DNA of 64,000 nucleotides from Protonemura montana (lineage: Eukaryota; Arthropoda; Insecta; Plecoptera; Nemouridae), in assembly GCA_947568835.1 (NCBI GenBank), contig OX387602.1:7162570-7226569 (forward strand), given 5' to 3'. Position numbers and translations under genes: made by a program. Of this stretch, positions 26,801 through 39,900 are shown piece by piece. The notes under the pieces are model-generated. The model was not told the origin of the DNA. It did no database searches and saw only the letters and a program-made list of their open reading frames with translations. Each line of letters begins with the position of its first letter. The first letter of the stretch is position 1.

Positions 26801-29800
26801 TATTCGCTATTAACACTTTTACACGTCCGAAAAGAAATTCGAATTTATGAGGAGGCAGTCTCATCAAGTCTTACGACATGGTACTTTCACCCAGTCGTTT
26901 ACACAGGAGCGAGCTCTTTTGGGCGTGAAGCCGCCGTGGTTTAGATATGCTGATAGGGATAGGTCGTAGGGCACGAATGGTACAAGACGCCAATTTGATT
27001 ATTCACTCTCTGTACAGCGCTGTTTGTTTCCAAGATCTGTCAGCGACAACTTGACTAGTGCGGGCGAACCACATCGCGAGCGTGGGTATGTCTCCGCTAA
27101 CTCAATTCAAAGTGTAGAATATATGGGTTTGTTTTAGCGAAAGATCGAACTGAGATAAAACAACGTTATTTTCTGTAAGGAGTATCTGTAAGGAGTTGAA
27201 TGTACGTACCAATTAATTAAACTATTTCTGGAATTGTAGCCGCATTTACATGCAGTTAAATTCGCCAGACGTTTGTTACGGATAGATTTCTGCCTGTTAT
27301 TCCGAAATAATCATTTTTCTTTCTCATTTCGTTATATAAATATAATCCATATCTAGGCAGATGCATCTACTTCAAAACTCGACCCAATAGGTGTAATAAA
27401 ACGCCACGAGCCTTTCTCTCACGCAGAGTTTTCCGGCTTTTCCTCACAGCTAGAAAGAAGATATTTCTCTTACGAGAACCATTTTCTTTTGGAAAGAGTA
27501 GAAGGGTTTCTCAGCACGCTCCTCTCAAAGAATGTATAACACTTCTTCGAGTGGCAAACTATTGTACGCCGAATTCTTCAAGTTTCTGACCTTTCTTGGA
27601 TTTCAAGACGTTAAACTCAAGTATAAGCGTCTCGCCCGTAGATACACACGCTCTATATGTCCGCCGACCTTTTTTTTTCATTTCGAATAGCTTTGCGCAC
27701 ACAGGAAAGGAGAGTGAAAAAAATCTATCGCGAAAATATCGCGAAGGGTGGACTTCCTGCCGGCGCCCCCACCCTCCATTCATCACGTGGTCTCGGCCGA
27801 GTCACGTGACAAGCCCTCCATCTGTGCAGGTGATTTACCATCCCGTCACGACCGGCAAAGAAGGGCGAGGAGGGCGAGAAGAGGAAAGTGAGTTTCTCAA
27901 TCGAACTTTTATCCTAAGACACGCGAACCAGGGTTGAACCAAAATGGCTAAACCCATATTCGGATTGCGAATTCTCTTTGGGAAATTTTGACCGCGTGAT
28001 GTTTTAAGTGATTTTAAAAGGAATTGCGCTCTGACCGTTATGCTTAAAACTAAAAGGAAACTTTTACTGCTTTATTTATGCCAACGAGTTTTACAGCCTC
28101 TATCGTTTCAGCGCTGCATGCTAGCTTAGCATCGTTCGAAACCTTTATAAGGGTGTTAATTTTTTTCCCGAGCGAGCTAGCTACCTTGGTACTTTCATGA
28201 AGTTGGCTACGCTTTAAAGAGGGATTGGCAGGAAACGTTGAAAATCGACGGGGGTTTCGATACAAACATTTAAAACAATAAATGTTCGTCGTGTTTTTTT
28301 TTCAATAACAAAAAAACATTTTTAATCTCCATTGCTGTGCTCTGCTTTAATTATCGGAATTTCATTTAGTAAGCAACATTTACAACAACTGCTTAACATG
28401 ATAAATGACAGCAGAGTAAAGCTTTGTTTAAAGCTAGAGGCGTTTTGGGTGCACATGTGGTACTAAACTGCTGTATTTATTCGTGTGAGTTCCCAAAGCC
28501 TTTAGCTGTTATGTCATGAAGGCTTTATGTCGTGATTTGATTTATAATCATTTTCTAAAATTATGGTGGAGATGCCGGGTCTGTTAAAGCAGACACCGTC
28601 CTAGATACTTGGTTAGGTCCTTTACCAATATGTGATTTCAATTTTTTTTAATAAGTCAATAGTTTTCTTTAAGTTGGCTTCATCATTCAGCCGTGACCCA
28701 AGATGAAGTCAACATTTTAGAGTGGAGGTGCCAAGTCCAGGAAAGCCATTGTGGCACCTCTACCAAACTTTTTTTTCAAAAGTCGACCTGGTGTAACCTC
28801 TTCAAGCTGAAATTAATAACAGAATATATTTTTAGAACCAAACTAAACCATTTCGGAGTTAATTAAAACGAAATTAAGAATCTTTTCCCGAAGCATGCGT
28901 ATCACGCATCGAACAGATTCTGTTTCGTGAATGCCAGTCAATCTCAGCTCTGATGTGACACAGTCATTATTTTCCAAGTCGCATTTAATTATGCGTGTCG
29001 CCTGGTTGCGATACGCAGTGCGTGCTTGCACGGGCTACGCACCGAGCGAGCGGTATCGTTGACAAGACGCCGGAATTTCAGCGATATGCGTGCGATATTC
29101 GCACGTGTATATTTCGCACTGCGTGGTTGAAGTAATTAATCTGCTGTCGCGGTGAATTATTTTTTATGTCTATGCATCGAGTCATAATATGTAAATACGG
29201 CGTTCAGACAAATTGGACGCTTTTATTTTTATGAAAAATGTCATTCCGGGAAATTTTGTTCAGGTTAATAGTTGGAACATTTTGAAAGTGTACGATGAAG
29301 GTAATTTGAAACCGTTTGTACATGTACTAGAAAATCAGTTGAGCATATCTAAAACACCAAAATGATTAATTTATGTAATTTTTTAGGGTAATCTCGGCTG
29401 TCAGAGAAAGTATTAATGCCACATAGATTAGAATATTTTTTTTAAAGGTGAACGCTCCTACTGGTACAAATCTTTTCTGTCACTGATTTCTTCGTGCTAA
29501 ATTTATTTCAGTTTTCAACAAGTCACATTGACAATATTAATATGTGACATCGATCGCAGTCAACATTTGTTTTTCTGCTCGTTCTGTGAAATAGTTACCA
29601 TCACGCGATTGGAAATTAATATCAATGGCACAAGCACAATTTAGTGTTCAAATTTGTATATAAGGTCTCCATAAAAATTAAGCCGACCATGGTTGATGAG
29701 TGTCGTCTCATTTTTTAAATTCTTCCTTATTTTCTGTAATTTTGTTTAAAGTCCAAGCATTGGGTTTATGTTTCGGTTTCCTGACCTCTGCCATACAGTG

Positions 29801-29838
29801 CACACTGTAACGCAGAACTCGCCTGCTGTCAGCCACGA

Positions 29839-29885
29839 ACGCCTTTGCTTGGCGTCGTGACGCCTTTGCTCGGACGTCGGGGCGC
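29839..29885. repeat. 21-bp CpG-rich tandem repeat
   Basis: Two diverged units starting ACGCCTTTGCT at 29839 and 29860, then the start of a third. Part of the dispersed GACGTCG-type patches. Confidence 0.7.
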
Positions 29886-32800
29886 CTAGAGGTGCAAGCG
29901 TCTTTCAGAGGCGACGCTTATTGTGACAATATGTCGACACCAGGCAGCGACGTCGCCACAAGGAAGTGGCGGGTCACTGTAAAATGAAAACACGGCGTGG
30001 CAGCGTTCAGACCATACCTGGGTTGAAAATCTTAAGCCTCCTGCTGTTATGAAGGCGTTATGCAAAGTCACAGAAAACTTTTATTTATTTAAAATACGAA
30101 GAAAAAAAAAATTGTTTCAGAAATCTTGAAAAGATCATTGTGGAGTAGGTAAATAAACAGCAGCGTTTCAGAAATACTAAGTGGCTTCTTTGTTGTGATA
30201 TCGATGGGTTCCAACCATAAGAGTGTGAAATTTTTTATTTAAAAATTCCAAGAAACACTTTATTGAAAGCACCCACAGCAACGAGATTAATTAAATCACT
30301 ACTAAGGTTTTCTTGTGAGATATTTGAGCTTTGTGTTAATGAAGAAAATACACTTTTTGTTGGAAATTGAAATACTGCTTAATGACGTACACAAAATGCA
30401 CGCATCTCAGTGCGTCCCTTGTGACTGTCGAGAGCGAAGAGCTTTTTTCCGCATCACTGGTTAAGCTTCTTATCAACATTGATCAATCACAATTCATCAT
30501 ATTATCGAAAGCGTGCGATTAAACGGCCAAAGCCGAATTAACTAGAGACGATCTTTTACTAGCTGTGATGGCAGAGATCACAAATTTGACAAGGCACACA
30601 TCAGATCGGCCAGTTCCACGGAGCTGACTTTTGTAACCTCCGAAATCCTTTCCTCCCCCACCCCTCGTCGACGTCGATCAAGATGATGGGAATGGCAAGT
30701 CAATCAACTCCGCCCAGACGTCGTTAAAGAACATTTCTCGGCTTTTGCAGTGATTTTAGTCGCTGAGCCGCGTTTTGTGATCGTCGGATTCATCATACGC
30801 CCACGCTAGTGGCGTCAGTTTGGTCTGGAGTCGGAAATTTCAAAGGACAGTTAAATAACCAAACAATGTGAACCATGGTGTAGATAAGGGCTGGACTTGA
30901 AACCGTTTGATAGGGTTGGACATTTGAACAGTTTATCTTGGTATAAACAGTATTACTCTGTCGACGCCTTCCTGTCAAATTTCCACCGTACAGGACGCCA
31001 CTGTCAAACGTATATCAGCCATTTCCGAAATGTCCTCATACAATTGAGCTAACGAAAGAAAGGCCCGTTCAGGACGCGCAAGCCAGCAAAAACAGTACAA
31101 ATCCTCGCGTTGGGGTCTGGAGGGGGAAGGTATTTTTCTTTTTTTTGCATACCGTGAGTGTCCGAATGACTGGCTCACTCCTCCTGGGGCTAATGATAAT
31201 GGGCGCCTGTCGACGGCGTCGTTCTTTTCGCCTGCGCCGCGACGCCTCAACGATATATTCTATTTGCTCGGCGCGTCGCGTCGGTGGGCGTCGGGGAAGT
31301 GTGGGGAGGGGTGCTAACCAGGTCATTGTCTTGCGGGAAGTAATGATGTGTTGGCGGAAGCGGAAGCAGAAAAAGTTCAGTGCTTTTCAAAAAGGGTTGG
31401 CTTGGGTTCGAGGCTAATCAAATCTAATTAGTGGCAGGATTTGTCCGCAGGGAGCGGTACAGCCTCGTGGATGATGATTACTTTTTGAAAAGATATCCCA
31501 GTGAGGCTTCTGGTTGATATTGAGACAAAAATTATGTAGCATGATGCTTTGTGGCCTTTTTTGCGCGACTCATTCTAGAACATTCTGCGGTTTCAAAGAT
31601 ATCACGGGGCAAACAATTTATTCGAATTAGTTAACGTTTATCAAAGTGCATATGAAATTAATGTGGGAATATAATTTATGCAATTCTACGTTATCCTGTA
31701 ATAAGCAATTATAACGAATGGCACAATAAATTACGAAGGTTCTCTTCTAATGGAACAATATCACATTTGTTATTCCTCTCTGCAGCAAAGGTATGGCACA
31801 TTTTTGCTCCCTTACCGAAACATAATCTGTGGAAATGCACTTTAATTCACCCAATTGTATTATCAAATGAAGTAAACTCACGTTCATAAACCCCGTGCTA
31901 TCTAGGAGCTACTGGTTGATAACAATTTTGTGCGCTTTTATTTTTACTAGTAGGTACACTTTTCCTGAAAATGTGATTACATTATGTCTGCTTCTTTGCT
32001 TGGTTGCTTTGTTTTTTTATATTTTCCATACAGGTATCTACTTACAGTTTATTTAATCTTCTAATTTGGTAAACCTATATACTCATGGCATTTGTAAGCG
32101 TCCCAGCACATGGGGCTTTACCTGTTAACTGTTTCGTACCTCTATAGCTAAACGCATATCATATTCCAGTACAAATTCAACTTAACATTTAAATATGACC
32201 AGTAACCTTAAACTTTTTCGCTCTTACAAAGTAATTTCGCGGTGTGCTGTGAAATTAAACAGTGCCTTTAGACGAAGGCTTCATAAATTTATTAGTGGCA
32301 AACAGAATTGATATCGCGGGCCGAAGCAAGATTTCGTCTTCTCTCGAAGAAACTTGTGTCGAATCCCATCTGCCTCGTCAAGCCATGCCAGCGTAAACGG
32401 CGAGTTGTGTTCTCACAACCTGTAACCCAGCCTCATGATTAAGTTTCGCTAATCGCACTGGGGCTACGCAAAGGAGCAGACTTTCCTAAATATTTAATTG
32501 GGGCTTGTTTTCGTGTTAGCACAGCATTACAAAAACAATCTTCCGGCAGGGAAACACCGTACAAAGTAATTTTCTTTCGTCAAGAGAAAACGTTCAGCTG
32601 TGTAAATCAAAAGAGCCAAAGTAAATATTTACCAAATACAATTATTTATAAGCAGCCATTTTGATGCAAAATCTTGAGAGGGAATAAGTGGTATAGGATG
32701 GTTGTTTGCTTAAAAGAATCGCTTGCTTGTGCCGAGCCGCGTGACTTGAACGTCTTCTTGTAGATGGGTAAAGGCCATGGGAAGCATCGGAATGATGGAG

Positions 32801-33807
32801 TCTCTGTCGCTGACGTGCACTCTTCCCGTTCCCGAACTCTGCATCAAGTGGTGATCTTCTTAGCTCCTCGGCTTCTCTCTATTCCTGTCCGCGAGCTGGG
32901 AGTGGTTGTGTGTCCCGGACGTGTCGAGAATACACATCCTTAACCACCTTAACAGGGCACATCTTGTCGAGGAAGGAACCCATCGTTGCCTGCCCCGCGC
33001 CCTACACGACGGGTCATTGGTCTGGAAATTGGACTTTCTTATCGGCACGTTGAATTCGTTCAATTTTACACAATTTCATGCAAAATTGCGGAAGAAAATT
33101 CATCGTGAGTTAGGGAAGATCCACGAGTTATGATAGGTTCATGCATTTAGTTTCTGTGCGGGGAAACGCTTGGGTTTTATTGGCATTAGTGGCGGAATAA
33201 TTTCTTTGTTGTGGCGTTTCGGGTTATTTTTTTCCATGAAGGTGGTGGCGGCAGCTGCTTGCGATAAATATGCCTGCTCATAAATCACTCCAAGCACTGC
33301 TTCTTCTGTAACACTACGCCTCAGATTATTTTTCTTGACTTTCAAGCAAACGTACTATTTAAATTGAATTCGAAAAGCGTAAAGTGTAATGTAAAGTTCA
33401 TTCGCTGTGCAGCCTCTCGCAACAATTGTTAGATTGCAGACAGGCGTAAGCTTTCAGAAATGCATAAACGCGATACATATTACTCCAATTGCAGAACCAT
33501 AAGCTCATCTCTCGGAACATAAAAAGTGCGAATTCGAACACTTCCCACCAATGCACAAAATAAATGGGAAAACCATCACGCTCAACTTTTTATTCACTCG
33601 CATTTCAATAACTCGATCGCTTTTAAAATTGACTGAAAATAATATTTTATTCACTCGAGCATATTACACATCAAATACGTGCTACCTTCATCCCCACCTA
33701 CGTACGGTACACACCCAAATCCATTGAAACCATGAGTGTTGGTGTCCCTTCAAATACCAATTCCTCTGTATAATGTAATGTTGTCACATACCCAAATGTC
33801 CAGTGGT

Positions 33808-33885
33808 TGCCTAGCACCAGTCCACGACCATCGCACGTGAACAATGGTGCTCCGGACCTGGCCATCAGTGTTCACCAGCTAGGCA
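33808..33885. other. Nested inverted repeat
   Basis: Outer arms TGCCTAGC (33808-33815) and GCTAGGCA (33878-33885). Inside are GTGAACA (33837-33843) and TGTTCAC (33869-33875), with ATGG/CCAT within those. A nested pairing of this kind may form a stem-loop in DNA or RNA. No family is recognised. Confidence 0.6.
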
Positions 33886-35050
33886 TAATTAATTATTTTG
33901 TTCTTCTATAACACTACACGACACGAAGTTCCCTGCCTCTCTCGCCTCCGCCCCCGTCACCACCGCCGACGTTGCCTCATTGTTCCTGCAGAGCTTCGTA
34001 TGATTGTGATTTTGCTCGTCGGCTCGCGGCTTTTGTAAATGATCTTCGTTCTCTCTCCACAACGGAGCATCCCATCCCCCAAGAGAAACTGCCACACGAA
34101 ACGCGGGGGCCCAACTCCTGTACATCACATGCCCATAAATCGCACCTGTCCTCTTCCGTGTTCGTTTTTCCCGCGTCTTATACCCCAGGGAGTGAGAGCG
34201 AGAGGCAGAGAGGAACCAACGGTTCTTGTTACCAGAATGTATCTCACTAAGTAACTTTAGATTTAGAATTTTAGTGACAGTGTAAATGAACTCACTGGAT
34301 GTAACGATTGTAAAGTCTATCGCTTCATGCGGTTGTTTCCGCTATTATGCCTGTCTGTTTTGTGAATTTGCGATCCTTTTTCCGGATACTGCTGCCTGTG
34401 ACAGTTTCCCTGAAGTTAAAATTAGTTCTACTTGTTTTACACGTTTCCCAACCCCATCCCTTCCGTATACATAACAACTTTTCCGATTCCGTACCGTACT
34501 GGTTCTATTATGCAATATACTTTACTCATACCACAGGAATCAGAACTACTTGGCACTCTTGTGAAATTCATGAAACGTTGTCTGTTATGTTTTACAGCGT
34601 CAAAAGTGGCGCAATTTGAATTATGCTCCGATATATGTATCATAGAGCTTATGTACTCGTGTTTCATCCTTTCAAGGCAAGGCTTTACAAGAGGATTGAC
34701 AATGTGATGCATTTGTGCATGTGCTTGTATGATGTGTTGTATACAATTAATGCGAAACTGATCGTGCAATGTGAAACTTACTGCAGGGAATTTTCCTTAG
34801 ATCCTGAGCGCTTTCGCAATGAATTGTGGCCGGGCAGACACTGGAATGCTCTCGGCAAACTGTTTCGGATGGCGTTGGTGGAAGAAAACAAGGTTTCCAA
34901 GGCGGAGGAGACGAAAGCTTCGCAAATGAAGGTTTCCGGGAAACGTCGCTGCTCTTTGCTCTACCAATTTGTAAGGTAGGCGTAATGATGTCGTAACGTT
35001 ATGATGGGCTATTGATGGGCTGCGAGAGTTGGATAATTACAATTTGATAA

Positions 35051-35078
35051 TTTATTTTAATTTAATTTAATTTAATTT
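35051..35078. repeat. Pentanucleotide repeat TTTAA
   Basis: About five copies of TTTAA in an AT-rich stretch. Confidence 0.8.
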
Positions 35079-36886
35079 CATATTATAGCCTGATTTTAGC
35101 AGAATATGTTTATATTTGATAGCAATGCACGTGGGCTTGGAAACGCCACCCATGGTTCATCATGGACCATCTAATAAGTTTGCCGGAAAGGAATTCCCTA
35201 TGGCTTCACGTGTACGGTTTCTCTTCGCAAGGCGGCAGCGAAAAAGGGTACAAGCTACAAGGCGTAATATATACATACCAACCAACAGCACATTTCCGTG
35301 CTGACATTCCTGTGCTCCTGAGCACGTACCACCCCTGCCCAGCTCGCGGGAAATATTTGGGAAGTTCTAAGAACTTTGGAGGCACACGAGCTTTATTATA
35401 GCGCGTTTTCTCGCCTTCACAGTGTACAACACTGTCTTATCATGAATGAATGTGAACCGTGAGAGATAGGGCCATTGAACCTGTATTACCTAGAGTAACG
35501 CAGTTGATGATTGATGATGCATGCTGTTCTTCAGGGCGCACACGTTACTTGATAAGATACCTATTCCCATGTTTCATTCGCGTCGTTTACTGTGAGTCTG
35601 ATGGCATTTTTCATCGCTCGTAGGAATCCTGCGTGATGTGTTGAAAGATCCGTGCCATATTTTCTACGATTTCTTACCTGATAGCTGTTTTTTTAACGTG
35701 CTTTGCTCGCTCAATCAATGTGGGGACAGTCATTTAAATGTTTTGTTCATTTTTGAGTTTTTATCGAAACATCAACCTCCTCATTCAACACCGTCCAAGT
35801 GTTCCAAAAATCTTTTTTCCGAGCTATGAATGCTTAATGAAGTTTTTATATTTTCCCAACGTGTTTAACGCTTTAAAATATGTCACTTAATCAAGGGGGA
35901 ACCGGGAAATGCTCTTCTAAAACTGGCTAAACACCTTGACTGTTGAAAAAGTTGGGGAAAGAAGTTGTGAGAATCCAAATCGTTATAACTATTCTCTTCA
36001 AGTCTTTGCTCCATTTGTGTTAGTCAACCACGCGCTCAGTAAAAGATTATTTTTGTCATCAAAGGTAGGTACTGACGAATTTACATTTTTAACTCACATT
36101 TATCTAAAAGTAAGAAGGTTTTATACTTTTAAAATGCTAAGAGGACATGTATTATTTAGTAAAATTTCTTGATTTTAAAATCGCTTTAAAAATAAAACTT
36201 CTATCCCACTAGTCACCACTTTCTTCTCTTACTGCTCAGCCACTTTACTATTTTTTATTTTATTTGTATTTATTTCCCATTGCACTTACATGATAATACA
36301 ATTAATATGGTGAAAGCGCACTCCATCATGGTTTTAAGAATACAACCGGAGTTTTAAAAATTTATCAGGTTTAATCTATAACTTAAATATAAAGTCTGAC
36401 GATAATAATTTACTCGGCCCTAGCGCGCATTTTCCATATTTTCCGCATCGCCACCTTTTATCTAAGAGAAAACATCGAGAAGATTACGATTCTCGCAAGA
36501 CCTTTTTGCCGACAAGATCTGTGGCTCTGTGCATCTAGCAATAAAGCACTGGTCCAGGCCCCGAGCCCCCATACACCCACATCATTGCTCTCGCCATGAT
36601 AAGTTCTCTGAAGACCTATCACGTGCATTGTTCAGTTCACAATAAGTCCTGTCCATCAACTCAAATATTAAACACTTTTCACTAAAGGGCATTATTATAT
36701 TTTAAAAGCACACATCAGTTTCATTTTATTTTCATTCTTTCTTCGGATTAAAAAAGAAAATGCTCCATTGTGGATTTTACACATCTGCGCATGTTTCCAT
36801 TGAAGAGCCTTTTTCCTTGGATAAATAAACTGACACATATCAACAAGAAAATGTATCATTGCTCATTTTCTAGACATTATTGTATG

Positions 36887-36887
<1 letters not shown>

Positions 36888-36935
<48 letters not shown>
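36888..36935. repeat. (TA)24 microsatellite
   Basis: An uninterrupted TA run of about 48 bases. An ORF crossing it on the plus strand (36770-37000) is an artefact with a run of Tyr-Ile. Confidence 0.95.
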
Positions 36936-36938
<3 letters not shown>

Positions 36939-39900
36939 TTCTTGAAATCCACAAGCTAGCTACCAGAAAATCAAACAAACAAAGCATTCTGTTTTATTAA
37001 ACCACCACAGGGGTTCGCCATTCGTCAAAAGTAATCTCCCACTAATAGCACTACATAGCTCGCAAACTGCAAATGGATTTGTATAAACGTTGCCGGCAGG
37101 CGTCGGACGTTTACCCAATCAACGTTGGCGAGATGCATGCACCGGATCCCACGCGCACACACACTACGTACGGTGCACGCCATTTCGTGCGTTGCACTTC
37201 CAGTTGCAATTTTACCCTCTATCACACAAAACTAATGAATTACGCCACGAGCATAAATCCATCCGCCAGCTACAACGGCGTTACTGTGGAACAGTGCGAC
37301 TGTGCAGTAACGATGAGAGAGCGCCAGGGTGTGGCTCTACTCGTAGCTTACTCGTTTACTGCCAACGCACGCCAATTACTCCTCATTACGTAATTAACAG
37401 CTCACATACGCCTCATCGTGGTTCGAACCAGCTATAGCACTGTGCACACCATGCACAGATATACATTTGCATAACACACAGAGTCAACAATAGCTATAGT
37501 CCCCACATATCCTAACACGCGCTTTTTTAGTTTTAGTCACATCTCGTTATCTTTTTTGAAACTTTTTTTTTGTTAAAACCGTTTTTAAAGCGCTGCGAAT
37601 TTACCAATTTCAGCGTAAATTTTTAATTTTAAACGTTGATCGTAAAAATTAATTCAAAATGTAATAAAGCGTATATAAAGTGAATAGCTTTAGTGGAAAT
37701 AATATTCAAACAAGCCCCTAGTCAATATTCGTTCTAAAACATTTAAAAGTCGATTAAATTTATCGCAGCTCAGCATCTTGAGCATAATGCCGGTCCCCCA
37801 TTGGCTAGCCTTGCTCCGGGGTCTCAGGCGTACAAACACGGAACGCTTTTTAGCTACGGAAGCAAAGGCCCTGCTTCTTAGACGACGCAGACGTCGAAGT
37901 TTATTTGTCGAAGATGTTGTGCTTGTGCTAGTCGGCTCGGCCAAAGCACAAACACTTAGACCGGGTAAAGGAACGAACCCTGCGCATGGTATATTTAACC
38001 CACATCAGGAAACAAACAATGCGATGAGATGCGCATTAGATTGGCTAGAGCGCAACTACCCCCGTCCCGCCAGGAGAGACGAGAACTGTAATATTGCATG
38101 TGTATACCTGCTTTGTGCATGCACGTGTATAATGGCAGGTAATCAAACGAGATTACGTTTGCTGGTATGTTGCATACTATAGCTGTCATAAAATTGATGT
38201 GGAATTAAAGCATGTGCATTTTTATAGTGATTACCTTTGGCGCGGACTACATAATGTATTTGTTTATATAAGTTAACTTATACGCTCAGTGTTAATAGAA
38301 AAATGTACCATATACCTTGAAACATAGTGGAATTTTATTATAATTAAATCGCAGTATTTTTATTAAATGTTTTTTTTTTACAGTTATTGCAAGGAATTAT
38401 TTCACACAGCGAATATTAATTAAAATAAAATTCCGTGGGGTCACCTCTTAAAAATAGCTGATGTGCAGGAGAGCCGATATAAAATGCATTAAAAACTACT
38501 TTGCGCTTGGAGATTGACATTGCGCATTTTATTTATAATGAGACGTGGAGAAAATTATTTTCTTTTGTTAAATATTAAAAATATAATCTCACGGGTTAAA
38601 CGACTTATAAATAATTAAAGCTTTGTGCGCAAGAAGACTCTAATTTTTTCTCTCGGCGTACGTCCACGCAGGTCATAATATTGCGCGGAAAATTTAATCA
38701 TAGCGTCAAAATGGTCCAAAGGAAGCAGTATGAACTCTTCGTGACTGGAGTAATGCATGCTTGCTTGCATTCTCGCTTATCTCTGCCAAAGCTTTAGATG
38801 AGGAGACCTTTAAAAGGACATCTCGACTAGAAGGCATCGTCGCGGTTTCAATCTATAGGCATGCAAAATATCTTTGAACTTAGAATGAAAGATGGAACTA
38901 ATCTGGTTTCTTTGACAAAATATGACAATGGAAGATCCTTTGACAACTTTCTGCAGTGTTCTTCAACTGGTTAGCATCAGATTTTATAAACCAATATCTC
39001 GGATACCGATCTGTGTGGCTTGTGAAAGAGAACACTTCCATCTCCTTAACTGTTTATATCTCCAAATTTATGCTGGAAGAAAAACTCTACAATGCTTTAC
39101 AAGACAAGTAGAAGAACAAAGATCGGAATTTGAAGGGTATTTTAAAACATTTTGTAATGCACGAATGTTTTTATCAAATTTACGAATTGTGCAAACTGTG
39201 ATTTTAGCTGGACTGGTCATAGATTACAAAAATGTGTTGTGAATGTACGTGAGTTAATATTAAATAATTTTAGAAATTGAAGCTGGCAATATCATGTGAT
39301 AAGCAAAAGGCAAAAGGCAAAGAGCAAAAAAAAAACTCATACAACATTAAAGCGTGGATCATGCCCGAAACTAAGTCTGAGCTCTACAATGAGCTAAAAA
39401 AGAATCAGCTCCAAGATACCAGATGGTTCCAAGCGACGGTACGACCGCCTGGTTTATGAGACATCCTGGCCATTGCTATTGGTTTCTGGTCCATCGATTT
39501 CAAATAGTTTTGTCTTTTCTTCGCGGCACGCTTCAATTCTCTGCCAAGGTGCTTCAATGTTGTTTTGTTGGCGCTATTTCCTGCAACAGTGCGTTTCTCG
39601 TTCATTCTGTGTTGGACTAAGAACTGAATTTCATGCCCAAACAGGTAACAGCATATCAATTTAAAAGATAGGTCGTCGTCGATTTATTATAGTCCACTCC
39701 AACATGCACATTATATCCCCAAGAAATAAATTGCAAGAACACAAAACGCGATAGAAACGTGATTAGCTGTGCTATAAATTAGCTCGTGTATTTTCTTCAT
39801 TTGCTATCTTCACATAACACAGATTTATTTTTCATTCTGTAGTTTAAGGTAGATATCTCTTTGAGAAAATTAGGTTATTCGAGCAAATTTTGAAAAGGAA

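Larger units (their letters stand above)
18526..36887. other. Gene-free region (intronic or intergenic)
   Basis: Eighteen kilobases without a supported exon. It holds hairpins at 18732-18763, 18798-18831, 23609-23631, 29089-29105 and 33808-33885, and short tandem repeats at 19706-19750, 20806-20827, 29839-29880 and 35051-35078. CpG-rich ACG/CGT patches occur at 22832-22858, 23808-23842, around 30668 and at 31207-31300. GC-richer stretches near 32750-33050 and 33900-34220 carry short overlapping ORFs with no recognisable product. Confidence 0.55.

Noticed and set aside
37415..37435. TGGTTCGAACCA, resembling a tRNA T-arm
   Set aside because: It is a simple palindrome; no acceptor stem or anticodon arm can be built around it.
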